Shown here piece by piece: positions 9,750 to 19,487 of a stretch of 64,000 nucleotides of DNA; the stretch's first letter is position 1, and every line of letters starts with the position of its first letter. The position numbers and the translations under genes are program-made. A model generated the notes under the pieces. That model was not told where the DNA came from, did not search any database, and was given only the letters and a program-made list of their open reading frames with translations. Location of the stretch: positions 372,001-436,000 of the forward strand of contig CAWAQA010000004.1 in NCBI GenBank assembly GCA_963784065.1. The letters run 5' to 3'. The stretch comes from CAWAQA01 sp963784065. GTDB taxonomy: Bacteria > Acidobacteriota > Vicinamibacteria > Vicinamibacterales > UBA2999.

Positions 9750-10548
9750 GACGCTGCGGATGCGACACGACGAGCACTACGTCGAGGCGCTCGCCGCGTC
9801 CGCGGGGTCGCCGGTCGGCCGGCTCGTCCCGATCGACATGCTGGACCCGAACCCGGGGCAGCCGCGGCAGGTGATGGGCGACCTGTCGGAGCTCATGGCG
9901 TCGGTCGCCGAGAAAGGCGTCATCGAGCCGCTCGTCGTGCGCCAGCGCGGCGGCCGCTATCAGATCATCGCTGGCGAGCGGCGCTATCACGCCGCGGTCC
10001 AGGTCGGGCTTCGCGAGCTCCCGGTCGTCATCCGCGAGGCCGACGACGTGGAGGTCATGGAGCTGGCGCTGGTCGAGAACCTCCAGCGGAAGGACCTCAC
10101 GGCGTTCGAGGAAGCGGAGGCGCTTGCAGCAGCTCGCGCAACGTGCCGCTATACGCACGAGGACATGGCGCGGAAGCTGGGCAAGTCGCGGACGACGATC
10201 ACCGAATCGCTGTCGTTGAACAACATGCCGGAGGAGGTCCGCAACCTTTGTCGGCTGGCCGACATTTCGTCGAAGTCGACCTTGCTTCAGATCGTGCGGC
10301 AGTCGGATCCGGCGAAGATGCTCGCGCTCGTCGAGAAGCTCGCCGGCCAGGGCGTGGCGACCCGCGAGCAGGTCCGCAAAGAGACGGCCAAGCCGACGCC
10401 CGGCCGCCCGAAGTCGTTCGTCTTTGCGTTCCGCCCGCCGACGAAGACCTTCAACCTGCGTATGAGTTTCAACAAGGGGAAGGTCGACAAGTCGGAGATC
10501 ATCGCCGCGCTGGAGAACATCATCAAGGAACTGCGGACGGGGCAGTAA
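9727..10548 (+). CDS. parB: ParB/RepB/Spo0J family partition protein
   Basis: 273 residues. The GTG at 9727 gives MPKRGLPETLRMRHDEHYVE. The ParB N-terminal (CTPase) motifs are LDPNPGQPRQ, GVIEPLVVR and IIAGERRYHAA; the last contains the GERRxRA-like box. The helix-turn-helix is YTHEDMARKLGKSRTTITES. The C-terminus (KTFNLRMSFNKGKVDKSEII) is not the usual short dimerisation leucine zipper. The segment around 10120-10150 (EALAAARATC) probably contains two compensating indels, since the adjacent frame reads LQQLAQRA, closer to the family. No canonical parS (TGTTTCACGTGAAACA-like) was seen nearby. Confidence 0.92.
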   Translation: MPKRGLPETLRMRHDEHYVEALAASAGSPVGRLVPIDMLDPNPGQPRQVMGDLSELMASVAEKGVIEPLVVRQRGGRYQIIAGERRYHAAVQVGLRELPVVIREADDVEVMELALVENLQRKDLTAFEEAEALAAARATCRYTHEDMARKLGKSRTTITESLSLNNMPEEVRNLCRLADISSKSTLLQIVRQSDPAKMLALVEKLAGQGVATREQVRKETAKPTPGRPKSFVFAFRPPTKTFNLRMSFNKGKVDKSEIIAALENIIKELRTGQ

Positions 10549-10593
10549 GCCAGAGGAAGTCCGGGCCCGCCGCCGCTATCCTCCTGCGGCGTT

Positions 10594-10621
10594 AGTTAAC
10601 ATAACGCCTATTATGCGACCT
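10594..10621. other. dif-like XerC/XerD recombination site
   Basis: Plus strand: AGTTAACATAA (10594-10604), a 6-bp centre CGCCTA (10605-10610) and TTATGCGACCT (10611-10621). This is the 11-6-11 architecture of dif. Against the E. coli dif sequence as I remember it (reversed: ATTTAACATAA, 6 bp, TTATGCGCACC) the XerD-type arm matches 10 of 11 and the XerC-type arm about 8 of 11. It lies 45 nt after parB. An XerD-type recombinase is encoded at 18382-19291. Confidence 0.72.
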
Positions 10622-10743
10622 TAGGGAAACGGCCCGGAAAAGGGGCCTGTGGATGAATTGTGGATGGTCCGGGCCCGCCGTTCCGCGCCGAAGGACTCGG
10701 CGCCTCCCGGCTTCCACCGAAGATCCGGCTGACTCGATGCCGT

Positions 10744-12951
10744 TCAGGCGGTCCAGTTCAGCGCCGCGAAATGCCGGTCCGGAACGTCCAGCTCAATCGG
10801 CCGATGCCGCGGATGATGCTCGATTTCGGTGCCGTTGCTGTTGAGCGCGACGAGGAAGGCCACCGGATCGTGCGTCTGGACCTGGAGGCACTGGAACGGC
10901 ACGGCGAGCTCCACCACCGATCGAACGGCCACCTCGAGTCCGGCGCATTCGCCGTCGGCCCAGCTCCCGCCCTTGCTCCGCTCCATCAGCCGCGCTGACG
11001 CCTTGCCGTCGGACCCGATCGAGACCAGGACCCGTACGCCCGACGGCTTCAGGAAGTTGATGGTCAGCTCCAGGCCGTGGCCGACGACATCGCGCATCGG
11101 CCGCGGGCCATCCACTCGAATGAACAGGCGCTCGAGGTCGAACCCGAACTCGATCAACGCGACACTGGCCTCGCGCGCCGCCACCTGGTGCATCGCGCCG
11201 GCCGCGCCGCCGTCGTCCACGCAGCCGGCGCCGACCCATTCGAAGTAGCTGGTGACCTCGCCGTCGATCGACGGCGCAATGAAGCCCGTGGGCCGCTGGA
11301 TCTCGACGCCTGCCGCCTGCGTCGTGATGTTGGTGACGAACAGCTCCTCGGGAATCGGCTTGTCCAGCGCGCGATAGACGTTGCGCACGTGGCGGCGGAA
11401 GAGCTCGTCGAACTCCAGGTCGTGGTCGGAGGAATGGTCGTCGCCGTACCACCAGAACCAGTCGCTGCCTTCGGCGATGAGCATCTCCTCACGCGCCTGG
11501 GCCAGCGATTCCTGCGGCAGACCCGGAGCGGGGGCATCGAGCGCGCGCCGCGCATCGGCCAGCTGCGCCCAGGCACGGTGGTCGTCGGCGTGGCCGATCC
11601 AGATGTAGAAGTCGCTGTTGATCCACGAGCCTGGGAAGATCGACGGCAGGAACTCGTGGCGCATCGGCGCACGCCTCGGCCATCGTCACGGTGTGCAGCT
11701 CGGGATGCGAGGCGAGCCGCTGATAGAGCGCCCGCAGGAACGGCCGCCCCTGCCGGTCGTAGTGCTCCCAGGCGTTCTCGCCGTCGAGGATGACGAAGAT
11801 GGTGGCGTCTTCCCCGCCAGGTTTGCTGGGAAAGCGGCGGCCCGCCTCGACAAGGCGGCGCACGAAGTCGTCCGCGGCCCCATCCGCGGACCATGACGCG
11901 TAGGTGAACCCGATGAGATCGGACAGCGTGTGGTCGCGAAACCCGACGGCGACCGACTGCGCCGACTCCGACGCGGTACGGCGCGATAGAGCAACTCCGG
12001 CAGATCGACGTGGCCGTCCGCGGTCCGCGTGAACGCGCGGCCGAGGGTCCGCGACAGGATCTCTTCGTCCGTCGCCATCCACCGGAACCCGGCCTTGGCG
12101 ACGAGCGGCACCATCGCGTCCGAGACCGACCCTTCGGACGGCCACAGCCCATCGGGCCTGCGGCCGAACAGCCGCTCGTGCAGGGCGACCGCGCGGGCGA
12201 GTTGTTCGGCGGCGTCTTCGGGATGCCGGAAGCGCTCGCGCGGCATTCGCGAATGCGGGTGGGTCCGCAGGTAGATGTCGGTGTCGCACAGCAACGGCAG
12301 GATCGGGTGGTAGAACGGCGAGGTCGACAGCTCCACCTGGCCGCGGTCCGAGGCGGCCGCGGTACTCGGGCACGACCTGCCGGAGGATTTCGAGCTCGAC
12401 GCCCGCAGGACGAGCTTGTCCTCCTCGGTGAAGCCGCGCCCCTTGGCGACCAGCGCGCGCACCCGGTCGTCGCGCTCGAAGTAGAACGGGTCGATCCACA
12501 CGAGCTTGTGCCAGACCTGCAGGTCGCGCAGGTCGTCGGCGGTGAACTGCGGCGGACTGCGCCCGCGCGCTCAACCCGACGCCGTTGCGGCCTCGCTTCG
12601 CCAGCAGCTCCGCGTATCGCGGGTACGGGTCGATCATGTGGTGCCGGTGGGCGTGGAAGAAGTTCTCGACGCAGAAGGCGCGCTCCTCCTCCGTCAGCGC
12701 GGCGGCCGGCTTGAGCCCGAGCTCGAGGTGCCGGTCCCGGCGCGCCCCGCCGCAAACGCCTCGAGCTGCACGAGCAGCGACGGCACCAGGTTGAACGTCA
12801 TCTTGACCGAGGGGAACTCGCGCAGCAGCGCCACCATGCCCCAGTAGTCCTTCAGGGCGTGCAGGCGGACCCAGGGGAGGATGTGCTCGCCGGTCACCAG
12901 GTCCTGGTAGAACGGCTGATGCATGTGCCAGAGCAGCGCGACGCGCGTCAT
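10744..12951 (-). CDS. Glycoside hydrolase family 57 protein, frame-broken
   Basis: A GH57-type (alpha-glucan-active) enzyme of about 735 residues. The start ATG at 12951 gives MTRVALLWHMHQPFYQDLVT, with the GH57 motif 1 HMHQP. WPSEGSVSD (about 12150) carries the probable Glu nucleophile, and IFVILDGENAWEHY (about 11790) carries the probable acid/base Asp. Then comes NSDFYIWIGHADDHRAW. The C-terminal 300 residues form an intact beta-rich region ending FAALNWTA. GH57 members include alpha-amylases, 4-alpha-glucanotransferases and branching enzymes; substrate cannot be set from sequence. Jumps are near 12735, 12560, 12375, 11975 and 11660. No signal peptide is seen, so it is probably cytoplasmic. 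It is monocistronic and faces away from lptF, 62 nt apart. Confidence 0.87.
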
Positions 12952-13013
12952 AATCAACACCAGGCTTCGAGGCCCGGGGCCCGGCACCCGGGCAGCTCGA
13001 GGCCGCAGCAGCA

Positions 13014-14243
13014 ATGCGAATCATCGACCGCTACGTGATCCGTGAAGTGCTGTGGCCGTTCTGTCATCGGCCTGCTCGTGTTCACGTTCCTCTTCATTAT
13101 TCCCTACCTGATCAAGCTTGCCGAAGACCTGATCGCGAAGGGGGTGTCGGCCACGGTCATCGCTGCAGCTGATGATCATGCTGCTGCCGTCCGGCGCTCG
13201 CGCTGACCATCCCGATGTCGCTGCTGCTCGGGCTGCTGGTCGCCTTCGGCCGGCTCTCCGCTGACCGCGAGTTCGTGGCGATGCAGGCGTGCGGCGTCAG
13301 CCTGACGCGGCTGCTGCGGCCGGTCGGCCTGCTGTCGATGACCGGCTGCGCGGCCACGATCGTACGTCCTGATCGTCGCGCTGCCCAACACCAATCAGGC
13401 GTTCCGCGAGATCATGTTCGACGTCGTCGCCGCGCGCGCCGAAGGCGAGGTCAGGCCGCGCGTCTTCTTCGAGGACTTCCCCGACCTCATGCTCTACGTC
13501 CGCGAGGTGTCGCCCTCCGGCGGCGGCTGGAACGACGTGTTCATGGCCGACACCCGCAACGGGTCGCACGGCCGTCTACCTGGCCCGGCACGGGCGCGTG
13601 CTCATCGACCGCGAGAAGGCGACGGTCGAAATGGTGCTCGAAGACGGCTCGCGCCACACCGCGGATACGGACGGGAAGTACGAGGTGTTCACGTTCGATC
13701 GCATGCTGCCTCAGCCTGAACCCGGAGTCGGTGTTCCCGAGCAGGGCGCCGCCGAGAGGCGACAACGAGATGACCATCGCCGAGCTGCGGGCGCGGGCGG
13801 CGGAGCTCGCAGGGAGGGACTGTCGACGCACAACCAGCTGATGGCGATCCACCAGAAGTTCTCGATCCCGGTGGCGTGCCTGGTGTTCGGCCTGATCGGC
13901 CTGGCGCTCGGCGCCACCAACCGCCGCGACGGCAAGCTGGCCAGCTTCGTCATCGGCATCGGCGTCATCTTCGTCTACTACGTCGTGCTCTGGTGGGCCA
14001 GGCGATGGCCAAGGGCCACATCTGCCGCCGTGGCTCGCCGTCTGGCTGCCGAACATCGTTCTCGGCGCGCTCGGCGTGCTGCTGTTCGTCTGGCGCAAGC
14101 GCGCCGCGGACCAGCCGCTGCGGCTCGCCCTGCCGGCGCGCTGGCGGCGTCCGGCGACTCCATCAACCGCCGAGGCGGCGCCGGTCGGGCACGGTGAGCC
14201 GCATGGCGCCCCGGGTTCGCGTCGCGGCTGTCCGCGGCGCTGA
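13014..14243 (+). CDS. lptF: LPS export ABC transporter permease LptF, frame-broken
   Basis: Inner-membrane subunit of the Lpt lipopolysaccharide exporter (YjgP/YjgQ family). Start MRIIDRYVIREVLWPF, then after one jump LLVFTFLFIIPYLIK. TM2/TM3 appear as ALTIPMSLLLGLLVAFGRLS and the EFVAMQACGVSLTRLLRP coupling region follows. A periplasmic jellyroll region spans about 13400-13790. The C-terminal membrane helices are FSIPVACLVFGLIGLALGAT and ASFVIGIGVIFVYYVVLW, with a last helix WLPNIVLGALGVLLFVWRKR in another frame. Jumps are near 13063, 13190, 13365, 13565, 13712, 13820 and 14000. The stop TGA at 14241-14243 overlaps the lptG ATG (TGATG). Confidence 0.9.
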
Positions 14244-15360
14244 TGCCGATGCCGGGCATCCTCGATCGCTACGTGGCCACGAGCTACCTGCGCGTGCTCG
14301 GCGCTGGCGGCGCTCGGCATGGCCGGCATCTTCTACATCTCGACCTTCCTCGACCTCGCGGACGAAGTGTTCAAGGGACAGGCGACGTGGGCCATGCTCG
14401 GCGAGTACTTCTGGTACACGACGCCGCAGTACATCTACTACATCCTGCCGCTGGCCGTGCTGCTCGCCACGCTGGTCACCATCGGCCTGCTGACCAAGAA
14501 CAGCGAGCTGATCGTGATGAAGGCGTGCGGCATCAGCCTGTATCGCGTGGCGCTGCCGATGCTCGTCGGCGGGCTGCTCGCGGGCGGCGTCCTGTTCCTC
14601 CTCGAGGAGAGCGTGCTCGGGCCGTCCAATCGCCGCGCCGAAGCGATCCGCCACGTCATGCGCGGCGGGTCGCCGCAGACCTTCGATGTCCTCAACCGTC
14701 GCTGGATCGTCGGCAGCGACGGCGAAATCTACAACTACAACTATTTCGATCCGCGCGTCACGCCAGCTCGCAGGGCTGTCGATTTACGAGTTCGATCGCG
14801 GCATGAACACGCTGCGGCGCCGCGTCTACGCCGAGCGTGCCGTCGTACGTCGGCGGCGGCGACGGCGAAGAACGCGCCGACGTCTGGCACGCGGAGCAGG
14901 GCTGGATGCGCGAATTCGACGAAGCGGGCGAGCCGAGCCGCTTCAACGCGTTCGCGGAATCACGCGCTGACGATCGAACCGGCGAGCTACTTCGCCACGC
15001 AGCAGCCGGATCCGCGGCTACATGAGCTATTCGCAGCTGCGCGGCTACATCGTGCGGCTGCGCGAAAGCGGCTTCGACGTGATCGCGCAGCAGGTCGCGC
15101 TCGAGCGGAAGATTTCGTTCCCGTTCGTCACGCTGATCATGACGCTGATCGCCGTTCCGTTCGCCGTGACCACGGGGCGGCGGGGCGCGATGTACGGCAT
15201 CGGCATCGGCATCGTGCTCGCGATCTGGTACTGGGTTACATTCAGCGTGTTCGCCGCGCTCGGCACGGGCGGGTTGCTGACGCCGCTGCTGGCGGCATGG
15301 GCGCCGAACCTGCTCTTCGGCGCGGGCGCCGCGTATCTCCTCTTGACGGTTCGCACCTGA
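14243..15360 (+). CDS. lptG: LPS export ABC transporter permease LptG, frame-broken
   Basis: Partner of LptF. Start MPMPGILDRYVATSYLRVL, then a jump near 14305 to MAGIFYISTFLDLADEVFKG. TM segments are YYILPLAVLLATLVTIGLL and LPMLVGGLLAGGVLFLLEES, with the permease hallmark SELIVMKACGISLYR between. The periplasmic domain (about 14640-15000) has three further jumps near 14757, 14838 and 15015. The C-terminal helices are intact: ERKISFPFVTLIMTLIAVPF, MYGIGIGIVLAIWYW and LTPLLAAWAPNLLFGAGAAY. One-base coupling to lptF indicates a dedicated pair. No lptB/lptC is in the window. Confidence 0.9.
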
Positions 15361-15389
15361 TGCTGCGGGATCGTTCGTTAATGTCGCAG

Positions 15390-15411
15390 GCCGGGTCCTT
15401 CCGGACCCGGC
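15390..15411. repeat. GC-rich hairpin after lptG
   Basis: GCCGGGTCC - TTCC - GGACCCGGC forms a 9-bp stem in the 65-bp gap between lptG and the serine hydrolase. There is no following T-run. It may attenuate readthrough or be a degenerate member of the REP-like family. Confidence 0.4.
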
Positions 15412-15425
15412 GCATGGAGGCGTTC

Positions 15426-16627
15426 ATGCGCCGCATCCTGTTCGCGGTTCTCGCGTTGTCCGTGGTGGCGTCCGGCGTCGGCCGCGAGGACCAGGCCAGC
15501 GCGCAATCCACTCCCTACTACCCTGCCGCGTCCGAGTGGCAGCGGCGGACTGCCGATCAGGCTGGCATGGATGCCGCGAAGATCGACGCCGCCATCAAGT
15601 ACGCCGTCGCCAACGAGAATCCCGGCTTCAAGGACCTCGCCCTCGATCAGGCGACGACCTTCGGCGCGCGCGAACCGTTCGATACGATCATCGGGCCGAT
15701 GAAGGAACGGGGCGCGTTGAACGGGTTGATCGTAAGAACGGCTACATCGTCGCCGAATGGGGCGAGACCGTCTCGCGTTGACGTCACGCACAGCGTGACG
15801 AAGACGTTCCTCACGACGGTCGCCGGGCTCGCCGTGCAGAAGGGCCTCATCCGCAGCGTCGACGACTATCCGCGCGACTACATGCCGGCCGGCATCGATC
15901 TGTTCGAAGCGCCAAAGAACCAGACCGATCACGTGGGATCACCTGCTGCGCCAGACGAGCGACTGGCAGGGCACGCTGTGGGGCAAGCCCGACTGGGCGG
16001 ACCGGCCCGAGGGCGAGCCGGCCACCTGGCCGAACCGCAAGGTGTACGAGCCGGGCACGCGCTGGAAGTACAACGACGTCCGCGTGAACGTGCTCGGCGC
16101 TCGCGCTGCTGCACGTCTGGCGCCGGCCGCTGCCCGATGTCCTGCGTGAGGAGATCATGGAGCCAATCGGCGCCTCGTCGACATGGCGATGGCACGGCTA
16201 CGAGAACTCGTGGATCGACCTCGACGGCCGGCGAGTGCAGTCGGTCGCCGGCGGCGGCCACTGGGGCGGCGGCATGTTCATCAACGCGCACGACATGGCG
16301 CGCTTCGGGTATCTGTTCCTGCGCAACGGCCGGTGGAACGGCCGGCAAATCGTCTCCGAGCAGTGGATCAAGCAGGCGCGCACGCCGACGCAGCCCAATC
16401 CCGAGTACGGCTACGCGAACTGGTACCTGAATACCGGGCGGAAGCCGCTGCCCGCCGCGCCCGAGTCGAGCGTCACCTTCCGTGGCAATGGCGCGAACAT
16501 CATCTACATCGACTGGGAGAACGACCTGGTCGTCGTGGTGCGCTGGATCCGCGGAGGCGAGGCGCTCAACGAGTTCCTGAAGGGCGTCCTGGAGTCGATC
16601 AAGCCGACGGCCACGGCGCGCAATTGA
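15426..16627 (+). CDS. Secreted beta-lactamase-family serine hydrolase, frame-broken
   Basis: The ATG at 15426 gives a signal peptide (MRRILFAVLALSVVASGVG). The class-C/DD-peptidase SxxK motif is in THSVTKTFLTTVAGL (about 15785). The YxN motif sits in WKYNDVRVNVL (about 16065), in another frame. The C-terminal half is intact: GGHWGGGMFINAHDMARFGY, IVSEQWIKQARTPTQPNPEY, and FRGNGANIIYIDWENDLVVV. Jumps are near 15735, 15935 and 16100. The fold covers D-amino-acid peptidases, esterases and beta-lactamases; the substrate is not resolved. It follows lptFG by 65 nt with a hairpin in between. Confidence 0.84.
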
Positions 16628-16690
16628 TCGTCCGGCTGAAGCCGGAAGCCGCAAGGCCTGGCCGATCTGAAGGCCGGCCTCTACCGACAC
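16628..16690. repeat. REP-like palindrome pair between convergent genes
   Basis: CCGGCTGAAGCCGG, then GGCCGATCTGAAGGCCGGCC followed by TCTAC. On the minus strand the second reads GTAGAGGCCGGCCTTCAG, matching copies at about 50765 and 55435. It fills the space between the convergent stops of the serine hydrolase and the PHP gene, and could serve as a bidirectional terminator. Confidence 0.5.
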
Positions 16691-16694
16691 CGTT

Positions 16695-18369
16695 CTACCT
16701 CGCGTACCTGACGTCATCGATCATGAATTGCCCGTTCGTGCCGACGTCCGCGTTCGCCGTATCGATCACGAAAAGGACGGACTGCACCGCGGCAAGGACG
16801 GGACGACGCGCCGTGGTGACGCCGCGCGGGACGCATGTCGTCGAAGAAAATCGTGATCTCCCGCGGCGCTGGATCGAGGACGACCGAGCGGTGCCATCGC
16901 TCCCCCGCGGCCCCGCCCGGCGCGCGGAGCTGCACCGACACGCGCATCGGCCGGCTCGCGCGCGCGGTGAAGATGAGGCGATCGTAGTTGGCGATGTCGG
17001 GGCCGGCCGGCATCACCATGCGCCGCGAAACGGGCTGTCCGATCGCGCGCCGCCCACCGCGAAGCGGAAGCCGAGCTGGCTTCCGCCTCCGGCGGCCGGC
17101 AGCCTGTCGATGACGCCGGCCGACTGCCCGCCCTGCTCTACGACCCAGTCCGCCGCCGCCGCCGTTGTCGTACTGGACCTTGAACTCCTTCGGCGTGCCG
17201 CGGTGGATCGCGGCGGCACGTCCGTCGTGGCGGAACGCCCGACGTACATCGCATTCGTGATGATCCAGGGCACGGGCGGCTGTCCGGGAGCGCCCGGCAG
17301 TCGCACCTCGACGCGATAGACGCCGGGCTCCCCCGCCGTGTCGTGCTCGAGCACGCCGCCGCCGGCCGATGCTCCCGGTCGCAGGCCGATCGTGTTTCAG
17401 CGAGCACCAGTCACGGCATCCGGAGGCACCTGCGCCACGACTCGAAGCGTCTTGCCATCGCCGGCCGTGAACGACAGGGCGGCCGGGCCGGCGAGGGCAT
17501 CGACGGTGGAGTACACGCGTCCCTGTTCGATGGCATCGAGCACCGCGTTCGCGTCGGCGGACGCGCTGCCGGTCAGCGTCACGTCCGGTAGCGCGATGGA
17601 GAACGTGCGAAACAGGTCCTCATACGACGGCAGCGGGAGCAACGCCCTGCTGTCGTATGGCTCTCCCAGACTCCGCAAGCCGATGCGCGCGTGGGCATCG
17701 GCCCCGGCGACGGCGACGACGCGCCGGCGGGCGCTGAGGGCATCCCAGCGTTCCATGAGCTCTTCGGGCTGGTCGAGCAGCGTTGCCAGCGACTCCGGCG
17801 ATCGCGCCGGATACGCGAAGAGCGCGCGGGTCAGCGCGAACGCGGATTCATCGCGCCACTCGCTGTCGCCGTTGAGCCATTCGAGCCCGCCGACCGGCAC
17901 CGACCAGTCGGTCCATCGCAGTTCCGGCTTTGCGGACGCGGGATGGGCGGCAATCGCAAACCCTCCGAAGCGGCTGATGTCGTCGACGACGTCGCGCGCC
18001 TCGCCGCCGAGCGGGATACGGGGTGGCGGCCGGCAGGCCGAGCGCCAGGACGTGACCGCCGTCGGTGCTGATCTCGACGGCATCGATGCAGAGCACGCGA
18101 CCGTGATACGCCGGCGGCTCGGGCGGCACGTGTCCCGTCGCCATGGTCGGTGAGGACGACGAAGCTGAGGCCGGCGCGTGCGGCCGCGGCGGCGACCTCG
18201 TCGACCGTGCCGGTGCCGTCGGATCGGCTGCGTGTGAATGTGGATCGGCGCCGCGGACGGGTGGTGTTGACACCTGCAGGCAGCGCCGGCAACGGGCGCG
18301 GCCGGCGCGGCAGCGCAAGAGACCAGGCCGACGGCAAGCGCGAACGAGGACGAAGACGAGGCGCTTCAC
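16695..18369 (-). CDS. PHP-domain metal-dependent phosphoesterase (CehA/McbA-like) lipoprotein, frame-broken
   Basis: The GTG at 18369 gives KRLVFVLVR, then after a shift LAVGLVSCAAAPAAP, a lipobox-like signal. The PHP core appears across frames: PIHIHT (HxH metal ligands, about 18255), RSDGTGTVDEVAAAAARAG, LSFVVLTDHGDG, CIDAVEISTDGGHVLALGLP, then the intact block DDISRFGGFAIAAHPASAKP with VVAVAGADAHARIG. The C-terminal third (about 17400-16695) is a beta-rich region (GVYRVEVRLPGAPGQPPVPW, MRVSVQLRAPGGAAGERW) ending QFMIDDVRYAR at 16695. Proteins of this architecture are predicted metal-dependent hydrolases; the substrate is unknown. Jumps are near 18335, 18240, 18135, 18030, 17395, 17155 and 16835. 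It converges on the upstream serine hydrolase. Confidence 0.75.
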
Positions 18370-18381
18370 GAGCTGAACGAA

Positions 18382-19291
18382 CTACTGCCGCGGGTGGAAC
18401 TGGTCATAGATCGTGCGCATCCGCTGCTCGAGCACGTGCGTGTAGATCTGCGTCGTCGAGAGATCGGCGTGGCCGAGCATCATCTGGATCGCGCGCAGGT
18501 CGGCGCCGCGCTCGAGCAGGTGCGTCGCGAACGAATGCCGCAGCATGTGCGGGCTGAGTGAGGCCGTAAGACCGGCCTGCCGCGCGTAGCCCTTCAGGAT
18601 CTTCCAGAAGCCGACGCGCGTGAGCCCGGGTCCGCCGCCGCGCGCGTTGACGAACAGCCGCGGGCTCGTTCCGCTTGCCGAGCAGCGCCGGCCGCGCCTC
18701 GCGCAGATATGCGCCGCACCCATCGCGTGGCCTCGTCGCCAATCGGCACGACCCGCTGCTTGTCGCCCTTTCCGGTGCACGTCAGGTACGACGCCTCGAG
18801 GTTGACGTCGGCCGGGCGCAGCCCGATGAGCTCGGAGACGCGCATCCCGGTGGCGTATAGCAGCTCAATCAGCGCGCGATCGCGCAAGCCCGCGCGGCGT
18901 GGCGACATCCGGCTGCGCCATCAGCCGGTCGACCTCCTCGACCGACGAGGTAGCGCGGCAGCGCCTTCCATGCCCGCGGTGGCCGGAGATCGTCCGCCGG
19001 GCTGGCCGTGAGGTGGCCGTCGACGACGAGGAAGCGGTAGAAGCCGCGGTAACAGGCGATGGCGCGCGCGACAGAGCGAGGTGAGCGCCCTTCCGACATC
19101 AGCGTGCGCACCAGCTCCTCCAGGTCGGGACGCGCCAGCGCGTCAGGGAGCGCGTCCCGCCCGGCCGCGAATTGCGCCAGCAGCACGAGGTCGCGGGCGT
19201 AGCTCTCGACCGAGTTCGCCGCCAGACGGCGCTCGACCGTCAGATGCGTGAGGTAGGCGTCTACCGCGGAAGCGGCTCTGGAGGACACCAC
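18382..19291 (-). CDS. xerD: Tyrosine recombinase XerD, frame-broken
   Basis: Site-specific recombinase for chromosome dimer resolution at dif. The N-terminal core-binding domain is intact: YLTHLTVERRLAANSVESYA, RDLVLLAQFAA and SVARAIACYRGFYRFLVVDG. The catalytic domain has Arg in ATGMRVSELIGL, Lys in GKGDKQRVVPIG, HxxR in SPHMLRHSFATHLLERG, His in MLGHADLSTTQ and Tyr in QIYTHV. Jumps are near 18945, 18905, 18725 and 18675. The GTG start at 19291 lies inside a palindrome. The stop is at 18382, 12 nt before the PHP gene start. XerC versus XerD cannot be fully separated, but the sequence favours XerD. A candidate substrate is the dif-like site at 10594-10621. Confidence 0.9.
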
Positions 19292-19311
19292 TGGACGTAC
19301 TAGTCTAGTGG
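19288..19311. promoter_or_regulatory. Operator-like palindrome at the xerD start
   Basis: CCACTgGAC - 6 bp - GTCtAGTGG forms a 9-bp inverted repeat with one mismatch, overlapping the xerD GTG. It faces the 196-bp gap to murQ. Its position would suit a repressor site; no binding protein is known. Confidence 0.3.
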
Positions 19312-19487
19312 AACGTATCGACTGATTGAGTAGTCGTCACAACAAGCCTTGAAGCGCGGTTTCCGCGGGCGCCGGCAACACCGCGACCCCGCCGCGCACG
19401 CTTGCGCGGTGGATTGGAACGGTGCGCCCCGCTACCGACTTGGGTGATACCTGCCAGTAGTAGGTAGAATTGTAGCGAGGATCCCGA

